This document shows positions 1 to 7,626 of a DNA stretch of 30,284 bases, piece after piece; position 1 is the stretch's first letter; each line of letters opens with the position of its first letter. This DNA is from Spirochaetia bacterium (lineage in GTDB: Bacteria > Spirochaetota > Spirochaetia > Sphaerochaetales > Sphaerochaetaceae). The DNA lies in NCBI GenBank assembly GCA_900769955.1, contig CAAGIP010000035.1, positions 1 to 30,284 of the forward strand. The letters are read 5' to 3'. The translations under genes and the position numbers were made by a program. Below the pieces are notes generated by a model. The model saw nothing but the letters and a program-made list of their open reading frames with translations, searched no databases and was not told where the DNA came from.

Positions 1-503
1 GATAGCGGCTCGTCCATGAAGAGGACCTTGGGACCCGTAGCCAGGGGTCTGGCGATGGCAACCCTCTGCTGCTGTCCGCCGGAAAGCTCTGAGGGATAGC
101 GGTCCCTGAACTCCTCGATGCGGAGCATTTTCAAAAGCTCCTCAACCCTGTCGGCGATTTTATCCTTAGGCCACTTGAGGTTCTCAAGGCCGAAGGAGAT
201 GTTCTTCGTGACGGTCATGTGGGGCCAGAGTGCATAGTTCTGGAACAGAAATCCCACATCGCGCTTGCTTGCCGCGATGTCGATTCCCTTTTCGGAAGAG
301 AAGACGACCCTGTCATTTATCGTGATCTCACCCTCCGTGGGTGTCTCAAGTCCTGCGATCATCCTGAGGGTTGTGGTTTTTCCGCACCCTGAGGGACCGA
401 GCAGCGTGATGAATGACCTGTCCTCTATCTCAAGTGAGAGGTTGTCGACGGCAACGAACTTTCCGAATCTCTTTGTAACGTTTTTCAATACGATCTTTGG
501 CAT
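1..503 (-). CDS. ABC importer ATP-binding subunit (FbpC/PotA-like), partial
   Basis: This is the nucleotide-binding subunit of the importer encoded by the next two genes; it hydrolyses ATP at the inner face of the membrane to drive uptake. The first 167 residues are visible and the C-terminus runs off the left edge. Seen in order: Walker A GPSGCGKTT, a Q-loop in LFQNYALWPHMTV, the ABC signature LSGGQQQR, and Walker B VLFMDEP. The ATG at 503 follows an AGGAGAAG ribosome site and lies 13 nt after the permease stop, so it is the last visible gene of the operon. The motif set and the partner genes fit the iron(III)/2-aminoethylphosphonate/polyamine branch of ABC ATPases, but the regulatory C-terminal domain that would help decide the substrate is outside the window. 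Confidence 0.93.
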   Translation of the reverse strand, partial: MPKIVLKNVTKRFGKFVAVDNLSLEIEDRSFITLLGPSGCGKTTTLRMIAGLETPTEGEITINDRVVFSSEKGIDIAASKRDVGFLFQNYALWPHMTVTKNISFGLENLKWPKDKIADRVEELLKMLRIEEFRDRYPSELSGGQQQRVAIARPLATGPKVLFMDEPL

Positions 504-516
504 TTGTCTTCTCCTG

Positions 517-2319
517 TTAACTGTTTCCGCCGATACCTTTATCGATGGAGGCTCCCGTCAGCTTGTTGACGATGAGGTTGAAGCTTACGACGATCACGAT
601 GATGATGAGGTTGATCGCGTTTGCATACTGGTTCCAGCCCTTCTCGTTGTACTGGAAGAGCAGGGTTGTAAGTATCCTTGTTGAAGGTGATACGAGGAGG
701 ATGAAGAGTGAGAGCTCCCTCATGCATGAGATGAACGGAAGAAGGTATCCCGAAAGGAAGCTGGACTTCTGAATCGGGATGATGATCCTGGTCATTCTCT
801 TAAACCATGAGATACCCTGAATTTCGGCTGCTTCCTCAATTTCACCTGAGAGCTGGAGCATCGCGTTGATGCCGCTTCTTGAAGCGAAGGGCAGGTACTT
901 GACGGAGCCGCAGAGTGCAAGAAGTGCAAATGAACCGTAGAGAGGCGGGATGAACCCTCTTCTCACCGCGAACATGGAGAGATAGATCGCGCCGAATGCC
1001 ATTGCGGGCATGAGGTAGGGGAAGAAGGTGATGTTGTTGACGACAGTCGCAAGGTGTGAGCCTCTCTTTTTGGCGATCGCATAGCCTGCAAGGATGCCGA
1101 CCGTTCCGGCAACGAGGGAAACGACGACGGAGAGCTTCAGGGAGTTGAGAAGTCCCGTGTAGATCGACTTGTTGCGGAGGATTCCGGGCTCACTGTTTGC
1201 AATGTCAGCCCTGCCTTCACCGATCCAGAACTCTGTCGTGAAGTTGCTGAAGGAGTAGTCTCCCGGAGCCATGATGAATGACTCGACTGCAAATGAGATG
1301 AGCGGGACGATCGCGATGATGAGGAGGATTAAAATGAATAGGACGGTAAGGGGAGTCCGTGCCTTTTTCAGGTTCACGAGTGCAATGTTGCTGCTCTTTC
1401 CCGTTACGGTCGTGTACGCCTTCCTCCTGCCCGTGATCCACTGGTTCACCATCAGGATTCCCACTCCTATGACGATCATGACAAGTGCCATGATGTAGCC
1501 GTAGCCGGGATTCATTCCGTTAAGGGTCCTGTACATCTGGGTAGTGAGTACGTTGTACCTTACGGGAGTTCCCAGGAATGCGGGGACTGCGAATGCGGAC
1601 ATCGTCGATGAAAAGACAAGAAGGAATGTCGACAGAAGTGCCGGGCGCACGATGGGTATCGTTACCTTCCTCATGATCGTGAAACGCGATGCATGCAGCA
1701 GCGATGCCGCTTCCTCAAGGTTTGCATCCATGTTTCTCAGGATTCCTCCGATGAGGATGTAAGCAAATGGTGCGTAGTGAAGTCCCTGTACTATGACGAT
1801 CGGAAAGAGGCCGTAGGCAAACCAGTCTGCAGTCTCGATTCCGGTCAGCACAGTGAAGAGTCCCGGTGCTCCTCCTATTCTTGAGTTTCTGAAGAAGTTG
1901 AGCCATGCCATGGCAAGTGTCCAGGCCGGCATGATATATGGGAACACGAACACCGTCGAAAGGAAGCTTTTGGCCCTTATGTTGGTGCGTGTGATCATCC
2001 AGGCAAAGGTGCCGCCGAGAATTATGGCGACCATGCAGCTCAAGAATGCGATCTTAAGCGTGTTCCAGAACGGTTCATAGAACACTTTCATGCTGGTCTG
2101 TCCGGAGGCAAACATTTTCTTCCAGTGGTATAAGGTGAATTCTCCTGCCTTTGAGCCCTTGATAGCCCTTACCTCACTGGAGTGAACCGTGAAAGTATCC
2201 GCTACTATGGTGATAAGCGGAACAATCGTAAGATATCCCAGAACTATGAGAAGCACGAGCAGGATGATGTTCTGCGGCTTTCTGAGATATTTCAGTACTG
2301 CGTTTATTTTCTGTTTCAT
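517..2319 (-). CDS. ABC importer permease, fused double-domain (FbpB-like)
   Basis: A 600-residue membrane protein that forms the channel of the importer. It holds two copies of the BPD-type permease domain in one chain. Each carries an EAA-type loop that contacts the ATPase: one begins EEAASLLHAS and the other EEAAEIQGIS, each about two thirds of the way through its half. The N-terminus is a short cytoplasmic basic segment followed by a long hydrophobic helix (about residues 18-40). The two-in-one arrangement and the length match FbpB/AfuB iron permeases and some 2-aminoethylphosphonate permeases. The start at 2319 has a weak GAGG site. The gene lies 46 nt after the binding-protein gene, separated from it by a stem-loop, and 13 nt before the ATPase gene. 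The substrate cannot be decided from sequence alone. Confidence 0.93.
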   Translation of the reverse strand: MKQKINAVLKYLRKPQNIILLVLLIVLGYLTIVPLITIVADTFTVHSSEVRAIKGSKAGEFTLYHWKKMFASGQTSMKVFYEPFWNTLKIAFLSCMVAIILGGTFAWMITRTNIRAKSFLSTVFVFPYIMPAWTLAMAWLNFFRNSRIGGAPGLFTVLTGIETADWFAYGLFPIVIVQGLHYAPFAYILIGGILRNMDANLEEAASLLHASRFTIMRKVTIPIVRPALLSTFLLVFSSTMSAFAVPAFLGTPVRYNVLTTQMYRTLNGMNPGYGYIMALVMIVIGVGILMVNQWITGRRKAYTTVTGKSSNIALVNLKKARTPLTVLFILILLIIAIVPLISFAVESFIMAPGDYSFSNFTTEFWIGEGRADIANSEPGILRNKSIYTGLLNSLKLSVVVSLVAGTVGILAGYAIAKKRGSHLATVVNNITFFPYLMPAMAFGAIYLSMFAVRRGFIPPLYGSFALLALCGSVKYLPFASRSGINAMLQLSGEIEEAAEIQGISWFKRMTRIIIPIQKSSFLSGYLLPFISCMRELSLFILLVSPSTRILTTLLFQYNEKGWNQYANAINLIIIVIVVSFNLIVNKLTGASIDKGIGGNS

Positions 2320-2333
2320 AAAAAGGCCTCAGT

Positions 2334-2356
2334 GGCTGCGGGAAAGCCCCGCAGCC
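2334..2356 (-). promoter_or_regulatory. intercistronic stem-loop between binding protein and permease
   Basis: A perfect 9-bp GC-rich stem (GGCTGCGGG with CCCGCAGCC, 5-nt loop) fills the gap between the binding-protein stop and the permease start. The only T-run comes about 10 nt later, next to the permease ATG, so this is not a classical terminator. Such hairpins often protect the upstream message or attenuate the downstream one, giving more binding protein than permease. That role is inferred. Confidence 0.6.
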
Positions 2357-2365
2357 TGTGACTGA

Positions 2366-3517
2366 TCAGTAAATGTAGAGGTTGAGGAATTCCTCGACGT
2401 CCGCACGGTTTTCAAAGCAGAATTCGGCATCTTCCTTGACAAGGAGGGGCTCCCATACTGCAAACGGGAAGTCGATGTCTTCCTGAACGCCGATGTTCGG
2501 GTTTGCGCTGTAAGTACCGCAGTCCTTACCCCAGGGTGCGAAGCCTTCCTCGCTGAAGAGGAACTCGATGAAGAGCTTGGCTGCATTGGGATGAGCCGCA
2601 TTGGTGCACATAAGAGGATAGAGGCTGTAGTAGAAACCGCAGAACGGCTGCATGTCCATTGCGGGCTTGAGGGCCAGGTTCTTTGTGGTTGCATAGCGGG
2701 CCTTTGAGAATACGAAGAGACCGACGGGAGTGTTTGCCTTGTTCTGGCCCTTGATGCCGACGTTTTCGGCAATTGTCGTGTCACTTGTGCCGCTGATGAG
2801 GTCGTTTTCATAGATTGCCTTGATCCACTCGTAACCTGCGTTAGGAGTTGTGAGGACGATGTCCTTTCCGTAGTAGTCCTTATATGCCTTTGCGATCTGC
2901 TCTGAGACCTCAGGGCTTGTGACCATAGTCAGGAAGTTGGAGTTGACGCCTTCCTGGAACGGGTTCTTGAAGTTGAGTGTGCTCTTGTACTTCGGATCGG
3001 CAAACTGCCAGATGTTCCAGTACGGGCTTTCAGTCGTGTTCTCATCGTTGTAGATGAAGACCTTGTTGATCTGGAAGGCCTGGAGCGGGTTCTGCATTGA
3101 TTCGGGGATGACGTCCTTCAGTGTTGGAGGTACGTAGTTGTAGAGGTAACCGGGCTCCATGAGTTCACCGAAGAGACGGCCGGCATCCTGAGCGAGGACG
3201 AAGTCAGCACCTGTGATTCCTGCCTCACCTTCCTTTGAGACCTTTTCGATAAGCTCATAGTCCTTGAGGTTGGAAGTCTCGCACTCGATGCCGTACTTCT
3301 TGGTGAAGGCATCGGCTGCCTTTGCGATTCTTGATGATGTGGCATAGACGACTACCTTGCCTTCTGCCTGAGCTGCCGCGACGAGCTCGTCATGGGTCAT
3401 CTCCTTTTCTTCCACGACGGGTGCTGCCTGAGGTGCTGCTTCTTCCTTTGCACCGCTTGCAAAGAGGGGTGCAAAGACCATGAGGAACATGAGAGCGATA
3501 AGAGCTGCTTTTTTCAT
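2366..3517 (-). CDS. ABC importer extracellular solute-binding protein (family 1, FbpA/PhnS-like)
   Basis: A 383-residue secreted binding protein that delivers substrate to the adjacent permease. The first 20 or so residues form a signal peptide: a basic start, a hydrophobic core, and an FASGAKEE end. No cysteine is present at the cleavage region, so it is probably a free periplasmic protein or tethered in another way, not a standard lipoprotein. After a short acidic/Ala-Pro linker the mature domain begins around residue 45 with a beta strand, VVVYATSSR, typical of iron/phosphonate/polyamine-type binding proteins (ADFVLAQDAGRLF, then a C-terminal AAKLFIEFLFSEEG helix). The ATG follows a good AGGAGAAAGG site and lies 26 nt after the phosphohexomutase stop, implying one transcript. 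I do not see the C-terminal Tyr-Tyr pair of FbpA with confidence, so iron is not proven. Confidence 0.92.
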   Translation of the reverse strand: MKKAALIALMFLMVFAPLFASGAKEEAAPQAAPVVEEKEMTHDELVAAAQAEGKVVVYATSSRIAKAADAFTKKYGIECETSNLKDYELIEKVSKEGEAGITGADFVLAQDAGRLFGELMEPGYLYNYVPPTLKDVIPESMQNPLQAFQINKVFIYNDENTTESPYWNIWQFADPKYKSTLNFKNPFQEGVNSNFLTMVTSPEVSEQIAKAYKDYYGKDIVLTTPNAGYEWIKAIYENDLISGTSDTTIAENVGIKGQNKANTPVGLFVFSKARYATTKNLALKPAMDMQPFCGFYYSLYPLMCTNAAHPNAAKLFIEFLFSEEGFAPWGKDCGTYSANPNIGVQEDIDFPFAVWEPLLVKEDAEFCFENRADVEEFLNLYIY

Positions 3518-3543
3518 ATATCCTTTCTCCTTTTGTTATATGA

Positions 3544-4935
3544 TCATCCTTTGGATGAGTATTCCTTAATAATGTCATGGGCTTCTTCCGCCCTTTTCCC
3601 GTCGGAAGCGAGCACTTCGTAGCGAACAAGTCCCTCTTCCGTGTCTGAGGCCCTGAGGGACACCTGGCTCCAGCCTCCCTCATCCGTTTTGATGAGAAGC
3701 GAGGTTCCCAGCGCTTCACCGTTTTCAAGCGTGTCGGTGAGGAGATATCCCTCATTCACGAAGCGTTTCGTGAGCTTCATGAGTACATCTCTTCTCTTCT
3801 CATCGCATTCAAAGACATCTGTCCACTCCCTGATGCGGACAAATGATGAGGAAAGTGAAATCAAATCCTCAAGGCCCTTTCTGTTCTTTTCGAAGCATGA
3901 GAGGAAAGCCAGCGTGATGATGAGAGTGTTTTCTGTAGGAATTCCGTCTATGGACATGTAGAAGTGTCCCGATTCCTCGGCTGCGGCCATAAGCATTTCG
4001 TCATTTCCCATCATCCCCTTGATCCTGGAGTGTCCGTTGGGAACAAGTACGGGCTCATATCCCTTTTCCTTCAGATACTTCCTGATTACTGGACTGACCT
4101 TCGGGTCAAGCCCTACGCGGCAGTACCGAGGCGCAAGGCTGGAGAGGATGAATGCGAATATGACGGATGGAGGAATTTCCCTTCCGTCTCTCAATACTAT
4201 GTCAACCCTGTCACCGTCCCCGTCGTAGAGGAGGATGAATTCCTCACCCTCCAGAGGAAGCATTTTCACCTTTGCGGGATTGGGATCCCCGAGGGGGAAA
4301 CGCCCGTCAGGAACGAAGTGGGAAAGACGTACATTTTCCATGAGTGAAAGGACAGGCGCGATTCCATCCGATGCTGCTCCTGTGAGAAAGTCCGCGGCAA
4401 AGCGGAATGATGGATTAAAAGATCTTTCAAGTGACAGAAAGCTGAAGGAAGAAGTGATGTAATTTTCACTGAAATCAGGGAAGAAAACTCTTCCGGGGTG
4501 CGTCTGTTCAGCATTTTCGTTATTGATGAAGTACTCTTTTATCTTCTCAAGACCCGTCTGGTCAGCGATCGGGAAGGGACCCGGGGAGACAAGCTTCTCG
4601 CCATTGTATGAGCCGGGATTATGGGAAGCAGTTATCATGATGCCTGCTGCACCCGGTATTCTTTTCACTGTATGGTAAAAATATGGCGTGGATGCCGGTG
4701 TCGTGATCACATGAACGTCAAAGCCCAGTGAAATGAGAATATCGGCCGTAAGTGAGAGAATTGCGGCACCTGAGAGCCGGGCATCCCGTGCAAGGACTAC
4801 CGACTTTATTTTGTTTTTCCGGAAATAGAGCGCCTCGGCATGGGTAAGACGTGTGACTGTTTCAGGCGTGAAGAGAGAGGCATCAGCCCTGATGTCCGAT
4901 CTGTGGAACATTCCTGCGGCAAGCTGAGCTGCCAT
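3544..4935 (-). CDS. phosphohexomutase (phosphomannomutase/phosphoglucomutase)
   Basis: A 463-residue alpha-D-phosphohexomutase that interconverts hexose 1- and 6-phosphates in the cytoplasm. All four landmarks of the superfamily are visible: the catalytic phosphoserine loop TASHNPGSYNG (Ser104), the metal loop DGDGDR (238-243), the sugar-recognition loop EESGH (about 320-324), and near the C-terminus RASDTEEGLVR, a divergent form of the usual RxSNTEP phosphate-binding loop. Length is normal. The ATG at 4935 has a strong GGGAGG ribosome site; a TATAAT lies 27 nt upstream. It leads the ABC importer operon (26-nt gap). The beta-mannosidase gene next door suggests mannose phosphates as a substrate, but glucose or glucosamine phosphates remain possible. 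Confidence 0.9.
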   Translation of the reverse strand: MAAQLAAGMFHRSDIRADASLFTPETVTRLTHAEALYFRKNKIKSVVLARDARLSGAAILSLTADILISLGFDVHVITTPASTPYFYHTVKRIPGAAGIMITASHNPGSYNGEKLVSPGPFPIADQTGLEKIKEYFINNENAEQTHPGRVFFPDFSENYITSSFSFLSLERSFNPSFRFAADFLTGAASDGIAPVLSLMENVRLSHFVPDGRFPLGDPNPAKVKMLPLEGEEFILLYDGDGDRVDIVLRDGREIPPSVIFAFILSSLAPRYCRVGLDPKVSPVIRKYLKEKGYEPVLVPNGHSRIKGMMGNDEMLMAAAEESGHFYMSIDGIPTENTLIITLAFLSCFEKNRKGLEDLISLSSSFVRIREWTDVFECDEKRRDVLMKLTKRFVNEGYLLTDTLENGEALGTSLLIKTDEGGWSQVSLRASDTEEGLVRYEVLASDGKRAEEAHDIIKEYSSKG

Positions 4936-4961
4936 TTTTCCTCCCTTTTTCCCCTTAACTC

Positions 4962-4967
4962 ATTATA
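4962..4967 (-). promoter_or_regulatory. -10 box of the phosphohexomutase/ABC operon
   Basis: On the minus strand a perfect TATAAT lies 27 nt before the phosphohexomutase ATG and after the beta-mannosidase terminator, where a promoter would be expected. No good -35 hexamer is found 16-18 nt upstream (a C/T-rich run instead), so it may be weak or activator-dependent. Confidence 0.45.
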
Positions 4968-5024
4968 GAAGGGGAAAAAGGGGGATGTATGGTAAAATAT
5001 TAAGATAAATATGACAAAATTAAG

Positions 5025-5044
5025 ACGCTCCCCGGAGGGAGCGT
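5025..5044 (-). terminator. terminator of the beta-mannosidase gene
   Basis: A perfect 8-bp GC-rich stem (ACGCTCCC with GGGAGCGT) closes on a 4-nt loop, starting 5 nt after the beta-mannosidase stop. On the minus strand it is followed by CTTAATTTTG, a modest T-rich tail. It separates this gene from the phosphohexomutase operon. Confidence 0.75.
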
Positions 5045-5049
5045 TTATC

Positions 5050-7524
5050 TCAGTGTCCAGCCCAGTAAAGGTCGTAAACCTTAAGTGCATGAGTGAAGTC
5101 TTCCGGCGTGACATCCTCTTCAGGAGTGAAGGAGACGACGTGCTGCGCCGTCGGCCTTATCGAGAACATGTTGTCCGAGAAAGTGCCCTTAATGTCACCT
5201 GCATCGAGACTTACCCAGAATGCGGGACGGTTGCAGCTTACTTCCACCTGGAAGGACTTTCCGACCTTCTTTACCTGTGTCTTCAGCTCAGGATCCTGCA
5301 TGTCGGTGTTCTTCGGTTCAGTGAGGAAGATCTGTGCTTCCCTGTATATCGACGGGGTTGAAACCTTGAGGTATGCAAACGTCGTCTCAGGCTTTATGCC
5401 CGTAAGGTCGCAGTCGGTCACTGCCGTAACGCTCTGGGCGGGAGCAGTGATGCGGAAGACGTGCTGGCGTACCTTTTCTCCCCTGAATGTTGAGAACTTG
5501 ACGCTTACCTTCACTTCCTCATCCTTATCTGTATCGTTTGTGACGAAGACCTTCAGCTTTCCGTCCTGGATGTACCCGATCGGGGCAATGGGAGCGAAGA
5601 AGTTCCTTGCATGGTACATCAGCAGCTTCCACTTGCCGCTGTACTCGACTGCCGACCACGAGGCGACGGGCCAGTTGTCGTTGAGCTGCCAGATAAGGGT
5701 TCCCATGCAGTATGGCCTTAACGATCTCCAGTACTCACATGCAGTCTGCATTGCCCATGCCTGCTGTGCCTGTGATAGGTAGAGCATCTTCTCGAGGGAG
5801 TCAGGGAAGCGGAAGTAGCGGGAGAAGTTCTCAAGGATTATCGAGTTTCCCCTCGGGTTCTTCTGATGGTGCTCCATGACGGGAGAAGTGAGGTTCAGAT
5901 CCTCTTCGGGACAGTAACCCTTAACAGTGGAGAGGGATGGGAAGCTCTGATAGCCGAATTCAGAGCAGAATCTCGGCTTCACGCTCCTGTACTTCTCAAA
6001 CGAGGCACCCTCATGCCATACGGTCCAGAAGTGCATGTCCCCTGAGCCGTCAGTGTGCCAGTTGTCGGAGAAGTCACCGGGACCCGCACATGGGCTGGAT
6101 GGCCAGAAGGTGCGGCTGGGATCGAGTTTTCTCACAAGGCGTCCGCACACGCCCTCATTGAGTCTGTCATAGTCCATGACATATCTGTCACGGCTCTTAA
6201 CTGACTCCTCATACCAGGTAAGTGCACCGAGGTCCTCGTTATTGCCGCACCAGAGTGCGATCGAGGGATGGCTCTTTAAGCGCGGTATCTGGTACTCAAG
6301 CTCCTTTTCGACACTTCTGAGGAACCATTCATCGGATGGATATGTGGAACATGCGAACATAAGATCGTGCCAGATCAGGATACCGAGTCTGTCACAGGTA
6401 TCGTAGAATGCTTCGTTCTCATAGAAGCCGCCGCCCCATATGCGTACCATGTTCATGTTGGCATCGGTAACGCTCTGAAGAAGCTTTATGTATCTGGATG
6501 TGGTTATTCTGGAAGGAAGCGCATCCATCGGGATCCAGTTCATCCCCTTCATGAATATGTCCTTGCCGTTGACGCATACAGTGAGCTCCTTTCCGCCCAT
6601 GGTCACGGAGTTCTTTATCGTGATGGTCCTGAATGCGGTCATCCTCCTGTCAGAGAAGTCGCCGAAGGAGACTGAGAGGGGATAGAGATGCTGTCCGCCC
6701 TGTCCTGCAGGCCACCAGAGCTCCACATCCTCTTCGGGGATGACGAATGTGAATGCATAGTCGGTTTCAGAAGGCTTAACATGGGTTATTGTGTGTTCCT
6801 TCCTTCCGGCAAGTTCGATGTTGAAGTCGACGTCACACTCCCTGTAAACTTCCGCATTCACTTCCACGCGGCAGATCCAGCTGTGATCCTTAAGGGTGGG
6901 GATGCAGTTCCAGGATTTCACGAAGAGTTCGTTTGCCCCCACGATCTTTATCGGGTCATAGACACCGATGGCCATCACGCACGGACCCCAGTCCCACCCT
7001 GCATGGCACTGCGTCTTTCTGACGAGGTTCCTGTGGGGAGAACCATTGGGGTAAAGGGAACACGGAATCGGGTATGCAAGCTCACTGTTTCTCTTTACTG
7101 CCAGCTTTTCGGCACTTTCAAAGCGGAATTCGATGTGGTTCTCACCGTTTTTAACAGTGTCAGTCACGTCAAAGTCCCAGCGTGCGAAGAAGTTGTCGGT
7201 CTTTCCGACCTCGACGCCGTTAAGGAATACGGTCGAGACGGTGTCGACCCTTGTAAGGGAGAGGATGATCTTTTCATCTGTCTTTTCATAGGTGAAATCC
7301 CTGGAAAGGGTCCAGTCATTCTGACCGACCCAAAGCGTTTCAAGCTCATCCTTCGCATAGTAGGGATCTTTTATTATCCCGTTTTCCAGGAGTGCGGAAT
7401 GCACGTCTCCGGGAAGGGACATCTCAAGCATTTTCTTGTCATTGAAATAGGCGGTGTTTCTGGAAATAGCGGCATAGTCAGCAGGTCTCAGGGACCATAT
7501 GCCGTCAAGTGTCTGTGTCTTCAT
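5050..7524 (-). CDS. GH2 beta-mannosidase
   Basis: An 824-residue glycoside hydrolase that releases mannose from beta-mannosides such as manno-oligosaccharides. The N-terminal half holds the jelly-roll (about 10-195) and an immunoglobulin-like domain; the catalytic barrel follows from about 310. The acid/base is in WCGNNE (Glu430) and the nucleophile in CSEFGYQSF (Glu522); the HAGWDWGP segment (about 175-182) is characteristic of beta-mannosidases rather than beta-galactosidases in this family. There is no signal peptide, so it should act on imported substrates in the cytoplasm. The ATG at 7524 follows AGGAGG. The gene stands alone between its own terminator and a divergent intergenic region, with a phosphohexomutase gene downstream that could process the product. 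Confidence 0.94.
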   Translation of the reverse strand: MKTQTLDGIWSLRPADYAAISRNTAYFNDKKMLEMSLPGDVHSALLENGIIKDPYYAKDELETLWVGQNDWTLSRDFTYEKTDEKIILSLTRVDTVSTVFLNGVEVGKTDNFFARWDFDVTDTVKNGENHIEFRFESAEKLAVKRNSELAYPIPCSLYPNGSPHRNLVRKTQCHAGWDWGPCVMAIGVYDPIKIVGANELFVKSWNCIPTLKDHSWICRVEVNAEVYRECDVDFNIELAGRKEHTITHVKPSETDYAFTFVIPEEDVELWWPAGQGGQHLYPLSVSFGDFSDRRMTAFRTITIKNSVTMGGKELTVCVNGKDIFMKGMNWIPMDALPSRITTSRYIKLLQSVTDANMNMVRIWGGGFYENEAFYDTCDRLGILIWHDLMFACSTYPSDEWFLRSVEKELEYQIPRLKSHPSIALWCGNNEDLGALTWYEESVKSRDRYVMDYDRLNEGVCGRLVRKLDPSRTFWPSSPCAGPGDFSDNWHTDGSGDMHFWTVWHEGASFEKYRSVKPRFCSEFGYQSFPSLSTVKGYCPEEDLNLTSPVMEHHQKNPRGNSIILENFSRYFRFPDSLEKMLYLSQAQQAWAMQTACEYWRSLRPYCMGTLIWQLNDNWPVASWSAVEYSGKWKLLMYHARNFFAPIAPIGYIQDGKLKVFVTNDTDKDEEVKVSVKFSTFRGEKVRQHVFRITAPAQSVTAVTDCDLTGIKPETTFAYLKVSTPSIYREAQIFLTEPKNTDMQDPELKTQVKKVGKSFQVEVSCNRPAFWVSLDAGDIKGTFSDNMFSIRPTAQHVVSFTPEEDVTPEDFTHALKVYDLYWAGH

Positions 7525-7541
7525 GTAGCCTCCTGCCGGTC

Positions 7542-7547
7542 ATTATA
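7542..7547 (-). promoter_or_regulatory. -10 box of the beta-mannosidase gene
   Basis: A perfect TATAAT on the minus strand lies 17 nt before the beta-mannosidase ATG. The predicted transcript would start just before the AGGAGG ribosome site, giving a leader of only about 11 nt. No convincing -35 is visible. Confidence 0.4.
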
Positions 7548-7613
7548 CCATAGAGCGGACGGTAAGGAAGTAAAAAAGGGCAAAGCTTTATGGAAGTGCC
7601 GTTATATATCTGA

Positions 7614-7619
7614 TATATT
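7614..7619 (+). promoter_or_regulatory. extended -10 promoter of nadE, apparently leaderless
   Basis: TGATATATT is a TGn-extended -10 (TATATT) that ends 7 nt before the nadE ATG, so the predicted start of transcription falls at or next to the start codon. No ribosome site is visible before that ATG, which agrees with a leaderless message. The region is shared with the divergent beta-mannosidase gene. Confidence 0.45.
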
Positions 7620-7626
7620 GTTTTGC

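Noticed and set aside
6688..7626. Plus-strand open frame continuous with nadE
   Set aside because: It is antisense to the well-supported beta-mannosidase and nothing in it resembles the NadE family; the true NadE start is at 7627.
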